From Microbispora bryophytorum (lineage in GTDB: Bacteria > Actinomycetota > Actinomycetes > Streptosporangiales > Streptosporangiaceae), in NCBI RefSeq assembly GCF_006874465.1, contig NZ_VIRL01000010.1:186001-250000 (forward strand): a stretch of DNA of 64,000 nt. Direction: 5' to 3'. Each line of letters opens with the position of its first letter. Position 1 is the first letter of the stretch. Below the pieces are notes generated by a model. It searched no databases and had not been told where the DNA came from. It worked only from the letters and a program-made list of their open reading frames with translations. The position numbers and the translations under genes are program-made. This document shows, piece by piece, positions 16,314-24,894 of the stretch.

Positions 16314-19052
16314 TTGACCACCAAAGTGGCCGTGATATCGCCAGGCGACGAGGACGCCCCCGCACCATGGATGTCCCACAGGCGGATCGCCCTGTTGCTG
16401 AGCTGCATCTTCTCCGAGATCGGAGCCGAAGCCACCTGTTTCGCGGAAGGGGCCGCGGCACGCACGCGATTTCCGCTGTCCGGCTTCCGATCGGCGGTGC
16501 GCATTCCGCCGGGCACGGTTCCCCTCCCCTCGGCCGCCGAGGCGATCGTGCGGACCCCGGGCATCGGCATGTGGACCACGGTGGTCGCCCGGAGACCCGC
16601 GCCGTGCGGGGTGAGCTTCGGCGAAGCGGCGTTGGAGGCGCTGAACGGCTGCCGGCATCTGCCGTACGACCTCATCGCCACGCGTCCCGGGACGCTCGCC
16701 CGGCACCTCGTGGCCGGCCACGACGTTCCCGCGGCGAGGATGCGGCGTGGCCTGGCCGTTCTCCAGGACCCCTGGCAGCGCTCGCGCGCGTTGCTGGGAG
16801 GCAAGGACGTGACACTGCGAAGACTTGCCTCTCTCCTGGACGGCAGCAGGATCGATCCGGGGCTCAGCATCGACTGGGAAACCTGGAGCTTCGACCCGGA
16901 CGGCACGAGGAAGCGGCTGGCGAACTTCTCCGGCAGGGACGCGGTCATCGTCCGCAGTTGCGGTGACGGCGAGGACGGCTGGGAGCAGTCCCACGCCGGT
17001 GAGTACGCGAGCGTCGTCGTGGAGCCCGGGGCCGACGCCACCGGCGCGATCGACCGGGTCTTCCACAGTTATCCGGCCCTGCGGGGGCGCAGCCGGGTCT
17101 TCGTGCAGCGATGGCTCGATCCCGTGGACGCGGCGTGCGTCATCACCACGAGAACGTTGGGGGGAGCGCCCTACTACACGGTGGTCGTCGACGAGGTCAG
17201 CGGCCGGTCGGACCGGATCACCAGCGGAGCCGGTGACATCGCCGGCATCCGCTACGTACACAGAAGCCACGGGCAGGACGGTGGAGGGGCCGGGATCCCC
17301 GAGACGGACCGGCGCCTGATCGCCGCGACCGCCGAGGTGGAGCAGGTGACCGGGTCGGACAGCCTGGACCTCGAACTGGCCGTGGCCGGCGGAGCCGTTC
17401 ACCTGCTGCAGGTGCGTCCGCTCGTCGCCGCGATGATGCGTGAGGCCGAAGAGGGAGACTCGTACGCCCTGGTCCAGCGTGCGATGCACCGGCTGCGGAA
17501 GCTGGGCGACGGGCTGCTGCTGTCCACCATGGCGGACTGGAACCCGGCCGAGATGATCGGCCGGCGCCCGTCCCCTCTGGCCGTGTCGTTGTACCGGACG
17601 CTCATCACCGACAGGACCTGGGCGCGTCAGCGCGCGGAATGCGGTTACACCGATCTCCGGGGCACGCCCCTGATGCGGATCGTCGCCGGTTCGCCGTACA
17701 TCGACGTCCGCGCCTGCCTCGCGTCCTTCCTTCCCTCGACCCTGCCGCGCGAGGATGCGCAGGCCATCGTGCGGGCTCAGGGCGAGCGCCTGCGCGGCGA
17801 ACCCGGCCTGCACGACAAGGTCGAGTTCGCCGTCGCGACCACCTGCTGGACACCCGATGCGGGAGAGCGGCTGGCGCGGCTCGGCCGGGAGGGGGTGCCG
17901 GGCGGGGCGCTCCGGCGCCTGCACGGCGGTCTGATCACGGTCACCAGGAGCATCCTCGACGGCTTCAGCGGTCACGCCGCCGCGCTGGCGGCCTGCCGGT
18001 CGCCGGCACTTGTGGACGCGCACCCGGACCGCCTGACCGACACCCTGGCCGTGGCCAGACGGATCGCCCTCATCTTCGCCCATCTCGCACGGGCCGCGTT
18101 CGTCGCGGTCGACCTGCTGCGCTCCCTTGAGGAACTGGGGCTGGCCGGGGACCGCACCGAATGGATGCGGAGCATCCACTCCGTGGCAAGCGGCCTCCTG
18201 CGAGATGCCGCAGCGGTCGACGACGGCACCCTGACGTGGGCCTCCTTCGTGGAGCGCCATCAATGGACGCGCCCCGGAACCTACGACCCCACGGTGCCGC
18301 CCTACGGGCAGCAGGCGGAGAAGTATCTCAGGCCCCTCCTGCGTCAGCCTCTCCTCACCTATGGACCACCGGAGCCGAGCGTCCCTCTCGTCGCCGATCC
18401 CGCGGCCGTCGGCAAGGCGCTCGCGCCCCTCGGGCTGGACGCCACTCGCGCCGAGGCGTTCTTCCGCGAAGCGATCCGCGCCCGAGAGGCGGGGAAGACG
18501 ATGTACGCGGCCTGGGTCAGCGCGGCGCTCGAGTCGGCGGCCGCCCGTGCGGCCCGGGCGCACCTCAGCCGATCCGATCTGACCTACCTCCGGCTGTCCG
18601 AGATCGGCGAAGACCACCCGGCCTGCGCCTCGCTGGTCGTCCGCCGGCGCGAGGAGCTACGACGGCAGGCGGCGCTGCTGGAACTGCCGGATGTCATCAC
18701 CCAGCCCGAGGACCTCCTGTCCTTCAGCCGAGCCCCCGGCAGGCCCAGCTTCGTCGGTACGCGGAGCGCCACCGGTCCGGTCCACCTCGACCCGACGGCC
18801 GACCACCCACCGCCACCCGGCGCCGTCGTGCTGGTCGAAGCGGCGGATCCCGGCTACGACTGGGTGCTCTCTCGTGGCATCGCCGCGCTGGTGACGGCTT
18901 ACGGAGGGGTGAACTCCCACATGGCGATCCGATGCGCCGAACTCGGCGTCTGCGCCGCGATCGGCGTCGGGTTGCAGCAGTTCGAGTCGTGCAAGTCGGC
19001 GAAATGGATGTGCGTCGACGCCCGGGCACGTCGGCTGATCATTCCGTCCTGA
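16314..19052 (+). CDS. PEP-synthase-like phosphotransferase (PPDK_N plus His-swivel domain)
   Basis: 912 residues. An N-terminal domain (KVAVISPGDEDAPAPWMSHR) precedes a PPDK_N/ATP-grasp-like region: VIVRSCGDGEDGWEQSHAGE near residue 208, ending with the family hallmark LELAVAGGAVHLLQVRPL (~residues 353-370). A large middle region follows (LSTMADWNPAEMIGRRPSPL). The C-terminus is a PEP-utilisers swivelling domain with the phospho-acceptor His in AYGGVNSHMAIRCAELGV (H869). The PEP-binding barrel of PEP synthase is missing, so the layout resembles rifampicin phosphotransferase and capsule-type PEP-synthase homologues that phosphorylate a small molecule. The TTG at 16314 has GGAG at good spacing; a TTG 96 bases upstream is less plausible. 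Sulfotransferase and phosphatase-like genes follow within 26 and 0 bases. Confidence 0.75.
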   Translation: MTTKVAVISPGDEDAPAPWMSHRRIALLLSCIFSEIGAEATCFAEGAAARTRFPLSGFRSAVRIPPGTVPLPSAAEAIVRTPGIGMWTTVVARRPAPCGVSFGEAALEALNGCRHLPYDLIATRPGTLARHLVAGHDVPAARMRRGLAVLQDPWQRSRALLGGKDVTLRRLASLLDGSRIDPGLSIDWETWSFDPDGTRKRLANFSGRDAVIVRSCGDGEDGWEQSHAGEYASVVVEPGADATGAIDRVFHSYPALRGRSRVFVQRWLDPVDAACVITTRTLGGAPYYTVVVDEVSGRSDRITSGAGDIAGIRYVHRSHGQDGGGAGIPETDRRLIAATAEVEQVTGSDSLDLELAVAGGAVHLLQVRPLVAAMMREAEEGDSYALVQRAMHRLRKLGDGLLLSTMADWNPAEMIGRRPSPLAVSLYRTLITDRTWARQRAECGYTDLRGTPLMRIVAGSPYIDVRACLASFLPSTLPREDAQAIVRAQGERLRGEPGLHDKVEFAVATTCWTPDAGERLARLGREGVPGGALRRLHGGLITVTRSILDGFSGHAAALAACRSPALVDAHPDRLTDTLAVARRIALIFAHLARAAFVAVDLLRSLEELGLAGDRTEWMRSIHSVASGLLRDAAAVDDGTLTWASFVERHQWTRPGTYDPTVPPYGQQAEKYLRPLLRQPLLTYGPPEPSVPLVADPAAVGKALAPLGLDATRAEAFFREAIRAREAGKTMYAAWVSAALESAAARAARAHLSRSDLTYLRLSEIGEDHPACASLVVRRREELRRQAALLELPDVITQPEDLLSFSRAPGRPSFVGTRSATGPVHLDPTADHPPPPGAVVLVEAADPGYDWVLSRGIAALVTAYGGVNSHMAIRCAELGVCAAIGVGLQQFESCKSAKWMCVDARARRLIIPS

Positions 19053-19077
19053 TGCCGCTCAATCCGAAGGGCCATCG

Positions 19078-20112
19078 ATGATCCTGACGTTGCCTCCCTC
19101 CGCAGGGCCCGCGGACTATCTCGCGGCATGCACGTCGTTGGGTTCGCCCCCCGGCGGGCGTCTGCTCCTGGTCGGGGAAGATCCGGCGATCCGTCGGGCG
19201 CTGCGGGAACACGGCTTCGCCCTCGGTGCCGCGGCGGCGGACGTCATCGTCGGGCTGCCGGGATGCGATCGGGCGGACATACGGCGAGCGCTCACGGCCA
19301 ATCCCCGGTCCGATGTGGTGCACGCCGCCGTCCGTGAGCCGTTCGTGGGCGTGGTCGCGCTGCACAAAAGCGGGACCAATCTCGTGGCCGCGCTCATGCG
19401 GGCGCTGGGCTACACCGTCTCGGGCGAGGGAACCGGGCCTTCTCCGTACCCCGGCGGACTCTGGGAGAAGAACGAAGCGGACTACCTTCCCACTCTGGGA
19501 CCCGGCTCGGCCTACCTGGTGCACTCCCTGCCGATGCCCACGGTCGGAGGACCGCTGCAGTATCCACGCCCGCTCTTCTCGCTGTGGTGCGAGAACGACT
19601 TCCCTGTGATCTACCACTACCGGGATCCGAGGGCGGTGATCTTGTCCCTCATCCGCTACCTGCTGAAGCAGAACGTCTCCGGCGGCTTCACCGGGCTGCC
19701 GTTCCACACCATGTACGCTCGCGTACTGCGGAGCCTCCCCACGGGCGAGAGGCGGCTGACGCACGCGATCGACAACCTCGACTCCTATTTGACCTGGTCG
19801 TTCCGGGACAACGCCTGGCTGCTCGATCACCCCGACGTGCTGACGACCTCCTACGAGACGCTGGTGGGCGCGCGGGGCGGCGGCGGCGACCACGAGCGCG
19901 ATCTCGCCGTGGCGCAACTGATGGTCACTCTGGGCATCTCGGGTGACCCGGCCGACATGGCCCAGCGGGCCTACGACCCTCTCGCGAGGACGTTCTCACA
20001 AGGCAGGGCGTACGGCTGGGTCGACGAGTTCTCCGAGGAGCATCTTCTCCGCTTCCGGCGCAGGCACTCCGACATCCTCGAACGGTACGGCTATCCGGAA
20101 CGAGGGCGATAG
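19078..20112 (+). CDS. PAPS-dependent sulfotransferase family protein
   Basis: 344 residues. The 5'-phosphosulfate loop is VVALHKSGTNLVAALMRALG (~residues 91-110) and the 3'-phosphate-binding motif is YHYRDPRAVILSLIRYL (~178-194), both in normal order. An N-terminal ~85-residue extension (LLLVGEDPAIRRALREHGF, then VIVGLPGCDRADIRRAL) is Rossmann-like and unusual for the family. GAAGGG lies 7 bases before the ATG. The downstream gene starts on the next base after the stop. Predicted to sulfate a small molecule or glycan made with the upstream phosphotransferase-like enzyme (inference). Confidence 0.85.
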   Translation: MILTLPPSAGPADYLAACTSLGSPPGGRLLLVGEDPAIRRALREHGFALGAAAADVIVGLPGCDRADIRRALTANPRSDVVHAAVREPFVGVVALHKSGTNLVAALMRALGYTVSGEGTGPSPYPGGLWEKNEADYLPTLGPGSAYLVHSLPMPTVGGPLQYPRPLFSLWCENDFPVIYHYRDPRAVILSLIRYLLKQNVSGGFTGLPFHTMYARVLRSLPTGERRLTHAIDNLDSYLTWSFRDNAWLLDHPDVLTTSYETLVGARGGGGDHERDLAVAQLMVTLGISGDPADMAQRAYDPLARTFSQGRAYGWVDEFSEEHLLRFRRRHSDILERYGYPERGR

Positions 20113-20706
20113 ATGCCGCACGCTGTCACGATCGCGCTCCTGGGGCACCTGCCGTCCAGGGACAACCGCAGCGGGCTGCGCTCCCGTGACCAGGACGTCG
20201 CCGGGGAATCGGCCCGCGAGTTCACCGCCCGGCTGGCCACGGCGAGGCCGCTTCTCGGGGCGATCGGTCCGGTCTTCCGAGCCGTCTACGCGCCGCAGAC
20301 GCTACGGCACCTGTCCAGCGCCCGCCTGGTCGCCGAGCTCCTGGGCATCGCGGCTCCCGTTCCGGACGCCAGGCTCAACAACGTCGACTACGGCACGTTC
20401 AAGGGCAGACCATTGGCGGAGACTCCGAAGAAGGCGGCCTTCGCGGAAACGCCCTACCCCGGCGGGACGAGCTGGGCCCAGGTCGCCGAGCGGTGGCACG
20501 ACTTCTTCCTGGAGCGGATGCGGCGGCACGACGGCGGGACCGTGCTGCTGGCAGGGCAGTCGGGGGCCGCACCGGTGATGCTGGCCCACATCTGCGACGG
20601 CGTCCCACTGGCCGAGGCCCTGGCCGACGACCGGCTCGACGTCCCCTTCCTCGACGCCGAGCCTGCCTCGTTCTTCAGGTCCGTGTGGACCTACCGATGG
20701 CGATGA
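20113..20706 (+). CDS. degenerate histidine-phosphatase-superfamily protein
   Basis: 197 residues with the phosphoglycerate-mutase-like layout but altered catalytic residues. The RHG motif position reads LLGHLPSRDN (Arg replaced by Gly11, His12 kept). AVYAPQTLRHLSSARLVAEL matches the second block with its Arg. LNNVDYGTFKGRP matches the LxExDxGxxxG block with Glu changed to Asn. The final catalytic His position reads VLLAGQSGAAP (Gln149). It is probably not an active phosphatase and may bind a phosphorylated or sulfated ligand. The ATG abuts the sulfotransferase stop codon. Its 3' end overlaps the convergent gene by 32 bases. Confidence 0.75.
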   Translation: MPHAVTIALLGHLPSRDNRSGLRSRDQDVAGESAREFTARLATARPLLGAIGPVFRAVYAPQTLRHLSSARLVAELLGIAAPVPDARLNNVDYGTFKGRPLAETPKKAAFAETPYPGGTSWAQVAERWHDFFLERMRRHDGGTVLLAGQSGAAPVMLAHICDGVPLAEALADDRLDVPFLDAEPASFFRSVWTYRWR

Positions 20707-21478
20707 CCTCCAGTAAGGCGTCGTGCGTCTCCCGGTCGGCCGCCACGACGAGCCCGCCCGCGCCGGTGTGCGGCGGCTCGCCGTAGATGCCGGTCACCAC
20801 GCAACCGGCGGCCTGGCACAGCGCGATCCCGCTCGCGAAGTGCACGCTGTCGCGCAGATGACCGTCGGTGACGTACGCGGCGCGCCGGCCCGCGGCGACC
20901 CACGCCAACGCCAGGGTCGTGGAGACGACCCGCGGGCGGAAGCGCTCGGCGAAACCCGGGTCGCCGAGGAGCCCGACGGCCCGGAAGGCCGGCGCGTTCG
21001 GGAACGGCGGATCGAGGTTGACGTCCACCAGTCGTGATTCGGCCGACGGCGTGAGCAACTCGTCCCGAGCGTCGCGGCGGACGTAGGCGTGAGCGCCGTC
21101 CGTCCAGAACGCCTCGCCGGCGAAGGGGTCGGCGCAGGCCGCCGCCGTGACGGCGGAGCCCGCGCGCAGGGCGACGTTCACCGCGACGAGCATGGTGCGC
21201 GCGGCGTAGTTCAGCGTGCCGCACAGGGGATCGACCAGCCACATGCGCTCCGCGCCGTCCCGCCCGGTGCGGCCGCTCTCCTCGCCCGTCACGGCGTCGT
21301 CCGGACGAGCCGTGCGGATGACGTCGAGGATGGCCTTCTCCGCTTCGATGTCGGCGGCCGTGGCGAAGTCGTCCGCGGATTTCGCGAAGCGCGTCAGCGA
21401 TGTCCCCCACATGGCGCGCACGACGGCGGCTCCGGCCTGCGCCGCCGTCAGGGCCAGTTCCTCGTCTGTGATCGGCAC
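20675..21478 (-). CDS. inositol monophosphatase/CysQ-like protein with altered metal site
   Basis: 267 residues of the inositol-phosphatase/FBPase/PAP-phosphatase superfamily. GEES (residues 65-68) is intact. The metal-binding motif that normally reads DPxDGTxN is DPLCGTLN here (D83, then Cys86 for Asp). The C-terminal WDxAAG motif reads VHFASG (V212-H213). Metal use or activity may therefore differ. The GTG at 21478 gives the family length; the ribosome-binding site is weak. It is convergent with the sulfotransferase cluster. A role recycling PAP would fit a sulfotransferase neighbour but is a guess. Confidence 0.75.
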   Translation of the reverse strand: MPITDEELALTAAQAGAAVVRAMWGTSLTRFAKSADDFATAADIEAEKAILDVIRTARPDDAVTGEESGRTGRDGAERMWLVDPLCGTLNYAARTMLVAVNVALRAGSAVTAAACADPFAGEAFWTDGAHAYVRRDARDELLTPSAESRLVDVNLDPPFPNAPAFRAVGLLGDPGFAERFRPRVVSTTLALAWVAAGRRAAYVTDGHLRDSVHFASGIALCQAAGCVVTGIYGEPPHTGAGGLVVAADRETHDALLEVIAIGRSTRT

Positions 21479-21519
21479 GAGGACAGGACTACCACGGCCC
21501 GGCGGCGCCCGTCGGCCCC

Positions 21520-21668
21520 GGCGGCACCGGTCGGCTCCGGTCGGCTCCGGTCGGCGCCGTCACGGTGCGCGGGTGCGGCACCCTTGGCGTGCCGCGGCGC
21601 CCAGGACTGTCGTAGCGCGGGCCGTCGCAGCGCGGGCCGTCGCGGACCTGGCCGTCGCACAGCGGGCC
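21520..21668. repeat. short GC-rich repeats in gene-free stretch 21479-21749
   Basis: TCGGCTCCGG is repeated in tandem at 21531-21550 with a diverged third copy. Around 21613-21668 the unit GCGGGCCGTCGCA recurs three to four times. No gene is supported here. This is the 5' region between the divergent phosphatase-like and acyl-CoA ligase genes. Confidence 0.6.
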
Positions 21669-21749
21669 GGGGGCGGCCCTCTCCCCACGGCGATCGGTTC
21701 TCACTAGGCTGATCCAGAAGATTCCTCTGTTCAGGTGCTGGAGCCGCTC

Positions 21750-23378
21750 ATGTCCCCCGCCTCGCCGGATGTCGCCCTCGCCCGCCGCCAGTCGCTCGCG
21801 GACCTGCTCCGGCGCTCCGCGCGGCGGCACCCCGGCCGTCTGGCCGTCGCGGACGCGGCCCACTCCCCGACCGCTCGATCCCGTACGTACGCGGAGCTCG
21901 ACGAGGACGTGACGCGGGTGGCGGGCGCGCTGATCGCCCGGGGCGTGCGTCCCGGGGACCGCGTGGCGGTGCTGTCGCGCAACAGCGTGGACTACGTGCG
22001 GACCATCTTCGGCGTGGCCCGCGCCGGGGCCGTACTCGTGCCGGTCAACTTCATGCTCGGCGCCGACGAGATCGCCTATGTCCTGTCCCACTCCGGCGCG
22101 GTCGCGCTGATCGCGCAGGACGCCCTGCTGCCGGTGGCGCGGGAGGCGGCCAAGCGGGCCGGCGGACTGCGGCTGCGCATGGTGTACGGCCCGGCGCCCG
22201 AGGAGGGCTGGGAGCCGTTCGACTCGTTGCTTCAGGTGGATGTGGCCGAGCCGGTCGAGCCGGTAGTGCCGATCGGTCCCGACGACCCCGCGCAGATCCT
22301 CTACACCTCGGGCACGGAGTCGCGCCCGAAGGGCGCCGTGCTGTCGCACGCCGCGCTGATCGCGCAGTACGCGAGCTGCGTCATCGACGGCGGCATGACC
22401 CGCGACGACGTCGAACTGCACGCGATGCCGCTGTTCCACTGCGCCCAGCAGCACTGCTTCCTGGTGCCGGACGTCCAGCTCGGCGCCTCCAGCCACATCC
22501 TTCCCGGGGCCGACCCGGCCGCCGTGCTGGAGGCCATCGAGCGCCACGGCGTGACCAAGTTCTTCGCGCCGCCCACGGTGTGGATCTCGCTGCTGCGTCA
22601 CCCCGACTTCGACCGGCGCGACCTGTCCTCGCTGCGCAAGGGCTACTACGGCGCGGCGATCATGCCGGTCGAGGTGCTGCGCGAGATCGGCGAGCGGCTG
22701 CCGGACGTGCGCCTGTGGAACTTCTACGGCCAGACCGAGATGGCGCCGGTCGCGGTGATGCTCCAGCCGGAGGACCAGATCCGCAAGGCGGGCTCGGCCG
22801 GCCAGGCCGCGCTGAACGTCGAGACGCGGGTCGTGGACGCCGACGGGAACGACGTTCCTCCCGGAGAGATCGGGGAGATCGTGCACCGCAGCCCGCACGC
22901 GATCCTCGGCTACCTGGACGACCCCGAGAAGACCGCCGAGGCGTTCCGCGGCGGCTGGTTCCACTCGGGCGACCTCGGGGTGATGGACGAGGAGGGCTAT
23001 CTCTCGGTCGTCGACCGGATCAAGGACATGATCAAGACCGGCGGGGAGAACGTCGCGAGCCGCGAGGTCGAGGAGGTCGTCTACGAGCACCCGGCGGTCG
23101 CGGAGGTGGCCGTCGTCGGGGTCCGCCATCCGAGCTGGATCGAGGCCGTCGTCGCGATCATCGTGACCAAGCCGGGCACGGCCGTCACCGAGGAGGAGCT
23201 GCGAGCCCACGTACGGACGCGGCTCGCCGCGTTCAAGGTGCCCAAGGCCGTGGCGTTCGTGGACGCGCTGCCGAAGAACCCGAGCGGCAAGATCCTCAAG
23301 CGCGAGCTCCGGGACCGCCACGCCGCCCTCGCCGACCGCATCCCCGGCGTGCGGGTTCCGGGAAATCAGGAGGGGTAG
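21750..23378 (+). CDS. acyl-CoA synthetase (AMP-dependent fatty acid-CoA ligase)
   Basis: 542-residue ANL-superfamily ligase. Motifs: ILYTSGTESRPKGAVLSH (P-loop; Thr replaced by Glu in the usual SGTTG), MPLFHCAQQHCF, LWNFYGQTEMAPVA, GWFHSGDLGVMDEEGYLS, DRIKDMIKTGGENVASREVE and the catalytic Lys in LPKNPSGKILKRELR. It activates carboxylic acids to acyl-CoA through acyl-AMP. The ATG at 21750 follows GGAG at 6 bases; a GTG 15 bases upstream is less likely. The 3' end, with the next gene's 3' end, is duplicated in tandem at 23350-23454. Confidence 0.93.
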   Translation: MSPASPDVALARRQSLADLLRRSARRHPGRLAVADAAHSPTARSRTYAELDEDVTRVAGALIARGVRPGDRVAVLSRNSVDYVRTIFGVARAGAVLVPVNFMLGADEIAYVLSHSGAVALIAQDALLPVAREAAKRAGGLRLRMVYGPAPEEGWEPFDSLLQVDVAEPVEPVVPIGPDDPAQILYTSGTESRPKGAVLSHAALIAQYASCVIDGGMTRDDVELHAMPLFHCAQQHCFLVPDVQLGASSHILPGADPAAVLEAIERHGVTKFFAPPTVWISLLRHPDFDRRDLSSLRKGYYGAAIMPVEVLREIGERLPDVRLWNFYGQTEMAPVAVMLQPEDQIRKAGSAGQAALNVETRVVDADGNDVPPGEIGEIVHRSPHAILGYLDDPEKTAEAFRGGWFHSGDLGVMDEEGYLSVVDRIKDMIKTGGENVASREVEEVVYEHPAVAEVAVVGVRHPSWIEAVVAIIVTKPGTAVTEEELRAHVRTRLAAFKVPKAVAFVDALPKNPSGKILKRELRDRHAALADRIPGVRVPGNQEG

Positions 23379-23454
23379 CCATGGCGGCCGTGGAGGCGGA
23401 CTGCGGGTTCCGGGACGGTCAGGAGGGGTAGCCATGGCGGCCGTGGAGGCGGAC
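23350..23454. repeat. 52/53-bp tandem duplication at convergent gene ends
   Basis: 23350-23401 and 23402-23454 are near-identical, differing only by AAAT versus ACGGT after GGTTCCGGG. Copy 1 carries the acyl-CoA ligase stop and copy 2 the pcm stop. Each copy contains the coding information for both 3' ends, so copy 1 keeps a fossil of the pcm C-terminus. Confidence 0.9.
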
Positions 23455-24075
23455 GAAGCGGGCCAGCATGAGGACCTGGCGCGGTTCGAGGCCGATGACG
23501 GTGCGCTCGAACAGCACGACCTCCTCCCGGCCCCCCGTGCCGATGGGCTGCACCAGGCGCCCGCCGAGCCGCAACTGCTCGACCAGCGGCGCGGGGACCG
23601 TGGGAAAGGCGGCCGAGACGATGACGGCGTCATAAGGGGCGTGCTCGGGCAGCCCCTGGCCGCCGTCGCCGACGAGCACCTCGGCGTTGCGGACGCCCTG
23701 CCGGGCGAGGTTGCGGCGCGCCGCGCGCACGAGGTCGGGCCACAACTCGACGCTGACCACGTCGGCGGCCACGCGGGCGAGCAGCGCGGTCTGGTATCCG
23801 AGACCGCTGCCGACCTCCAGCACGTGCTCCCGCCCGGTGAGCCCCAGTCCCTCGATCATCGTGGCCGACAGCGACGGCTGGGTGGTCACCTGCCCGTGCG
23901 CGATGGGGATCGGCACGTCCTCGTAGGCGTGGGCGATGTGCTCGGTGGGGACGAAACCGGCTCTCGGGGTGGAGCGCACGGCCTGGAGCAGGCGCTCGTC
24001 ACGCACGCCCACCGCCCGGACGGCCTGGACGAGGTCTTCGGGACAGGCGGCTGCGGTCACGTCCACCACGCTCAC
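23419..24075 (-). CDS. pcm: protein-L-isoaspartate O-methyltransferase
   Basis: 218 residues. PCMT signatures: FVPTEHIAHAYEDVPIPIAH, then the substrate/SAM region GQVTTQPSLSATMIEGLGL, VLEVGSGLGYQTALLARV (SAM-binding) and AVIVSAAFPTVPAPLVEQL, ending with RLVQPIGTGG. It repairs isomerised Asp/Asn residues in aged proteins in the cytosol. The ATG at 24075 gives a normal length. Convergent with the acyl-CoA ligase gene. Confidence 0.93.
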   Translation of the reverse strand: MSVVDVTAAACPEDLVQAVRAVGVRDERLLQAVRSTPRAGFVPTEHIAHAYEDVPIPIAHGQVTTQPSLSATMIEGLGLTGREHVLEVGSGLGYQTALLARVAADVVSVELWPDLVRAARRNLARQGVRNAEVLVGDGGQGLPEHAPYDAVIVSAAFPTVPAPLVEQLRLGGRLVQPIGTGGREEVVLFERTVIGLEPRQVLMLARFVRLHGRHGYPS

Positions 24076-24138
24076 GTTCAGACGGCGAGCGGCGCCGTCC
24101 CCACCCGCGGCGCGCTCCCCCTCGGTGATGCCCTCTCA

Positions 24139-24208
24139 GCCGCGCCGGAACCTGAGCCCGCGCCAGAACCTCGGCCGCGCCGGAACCTGAGCCCGCGCCG
24201 GACCCTCA
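24139..24208. repeat. 35-bp tandem duplication in the pcm-hydrolase gap
   Basis: Two units, 24139-24173 and 24174-24208, each beginning GCCGCGCCGGAACCTGAG. The second reaches the stop codon region of the hydrolase gene at 24206. No function is evident. Confidence 0.75.
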
Positions 24209-24769
24209 GCCCGCGTCGGCGAAGGTCACCTCCGCCGTGCCGGCGGTCCCCGCGCGGCGGCCGGGGGCGCTCTGCCACTGCCAGTAGAGGTTCGTGTGCG
24301 CGATCACCTGCTCCGGGGGCGGCGCGCCGTAGGCGCTGAGGTCCTCGGTGGTGTGCGCGTCGGAGACCAGCGTCACGTCGTAGCCCCGGACGAAGGCCCC
24401 ATGGAGGGTCGAGCGGATGCACGCGTCGGTCTGGGCGCCCGTGACGACGAGACGGCCCACCCCGCGCTCGGCGAGCAGCGCCTCCAGATCGGTGTCCTCG
24501 AACGAGTCTCCGTACCTCTTGTGGACGAGGGGCTCCGCGTCGCGGCGGACCAGCTCGGGCACGTACCGCCAGTTGTCGCTGCCCCGCTGGAGATCGTGGT
24601 CGTCGGAGTGCTGCACCCAGATCACCGGCACGTCCTCCGCGCGCGCCCTGCCGATCAGGCTGCCGATGTTCGCGATCACGGTGTCGCGGTTGGGGGTGCC
24701 CGCCACCACCCCGTTCTGGACGTCGATGACCAGCAGCGCGGTGTTCGGGCGATCGGCAAGAGTCGTCAT
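24206..24769 (-). CDS. isochorismatase-like cysteine hydrolase
   Basis: 187 residues. The catalytic triad is visible: Asp in LLVIDVQNGVVAG, Lys in LVHKRYGDSFEDTDLE, Cys in VVTGAQTDACIRSTLHG. Family members hydrolyse amides or isochorismate; the specificity here is unknown. The ATG at 24769 was chosen because the family N-terminus begins there; the ribosome-binding site is poor. It is divergent from nsrR and shares its upstream region. Confidence 0.9.
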   Translation of the reverse strand: MTTLADRPNTALLVIDVQNGVVAGTPNRDTVIANIGSLIGRARAEDVPVIWVQHSDDHDLQRGSDNWRYVPELVRRDAEPLVHKRYGDSFEDTDLEALLAERGVGRLVVTGAQTDACIRSTLHGAFVRGYDVTLVSDAHTTEDLSAYGAPPPEQVIAHTNLYWQWQSAPGRRAGTAGTAEVTFADAG

Positions 24770-24855
24770 GGGATTCCCGTTCTCGTCGCGGATCCTGTTC
24801 CGCCTCACCCTAGAACCGGCCACCGACAACTTCAGGCCACCCTGCGAAGCACCCC

Positions 24856-24880
24856 AAATTGGAGTGCTACATACCGATTT
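24856..24880. promoter_or_regulatory. putative NsrR operator upstream of nsrR
   Basis: 25-base imperfect dyad with arms AAATTGG and CCGATTT, 15 bases before the nsrR start. It shares the half ACATACCnATTTG and the AAATT-G spacing with the site before hmp at 25362-25386. It resembles the known 11-1-11 NsrR box. Autoregulation is inferred. Confidence 0.6.
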
Positions 24881-24894
24881 GCTAGCGTCAGGGC

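Noticed and set aside
21489..23633. 714-codon open frame on the minus strand opposite the acyl-CoA ligase gene
   Set aside because: Low-complexity Arg/His/Pro-rich translation with no family motif; it lies over a clear acyl-CoA ligase and the IMPase/ligase gap.
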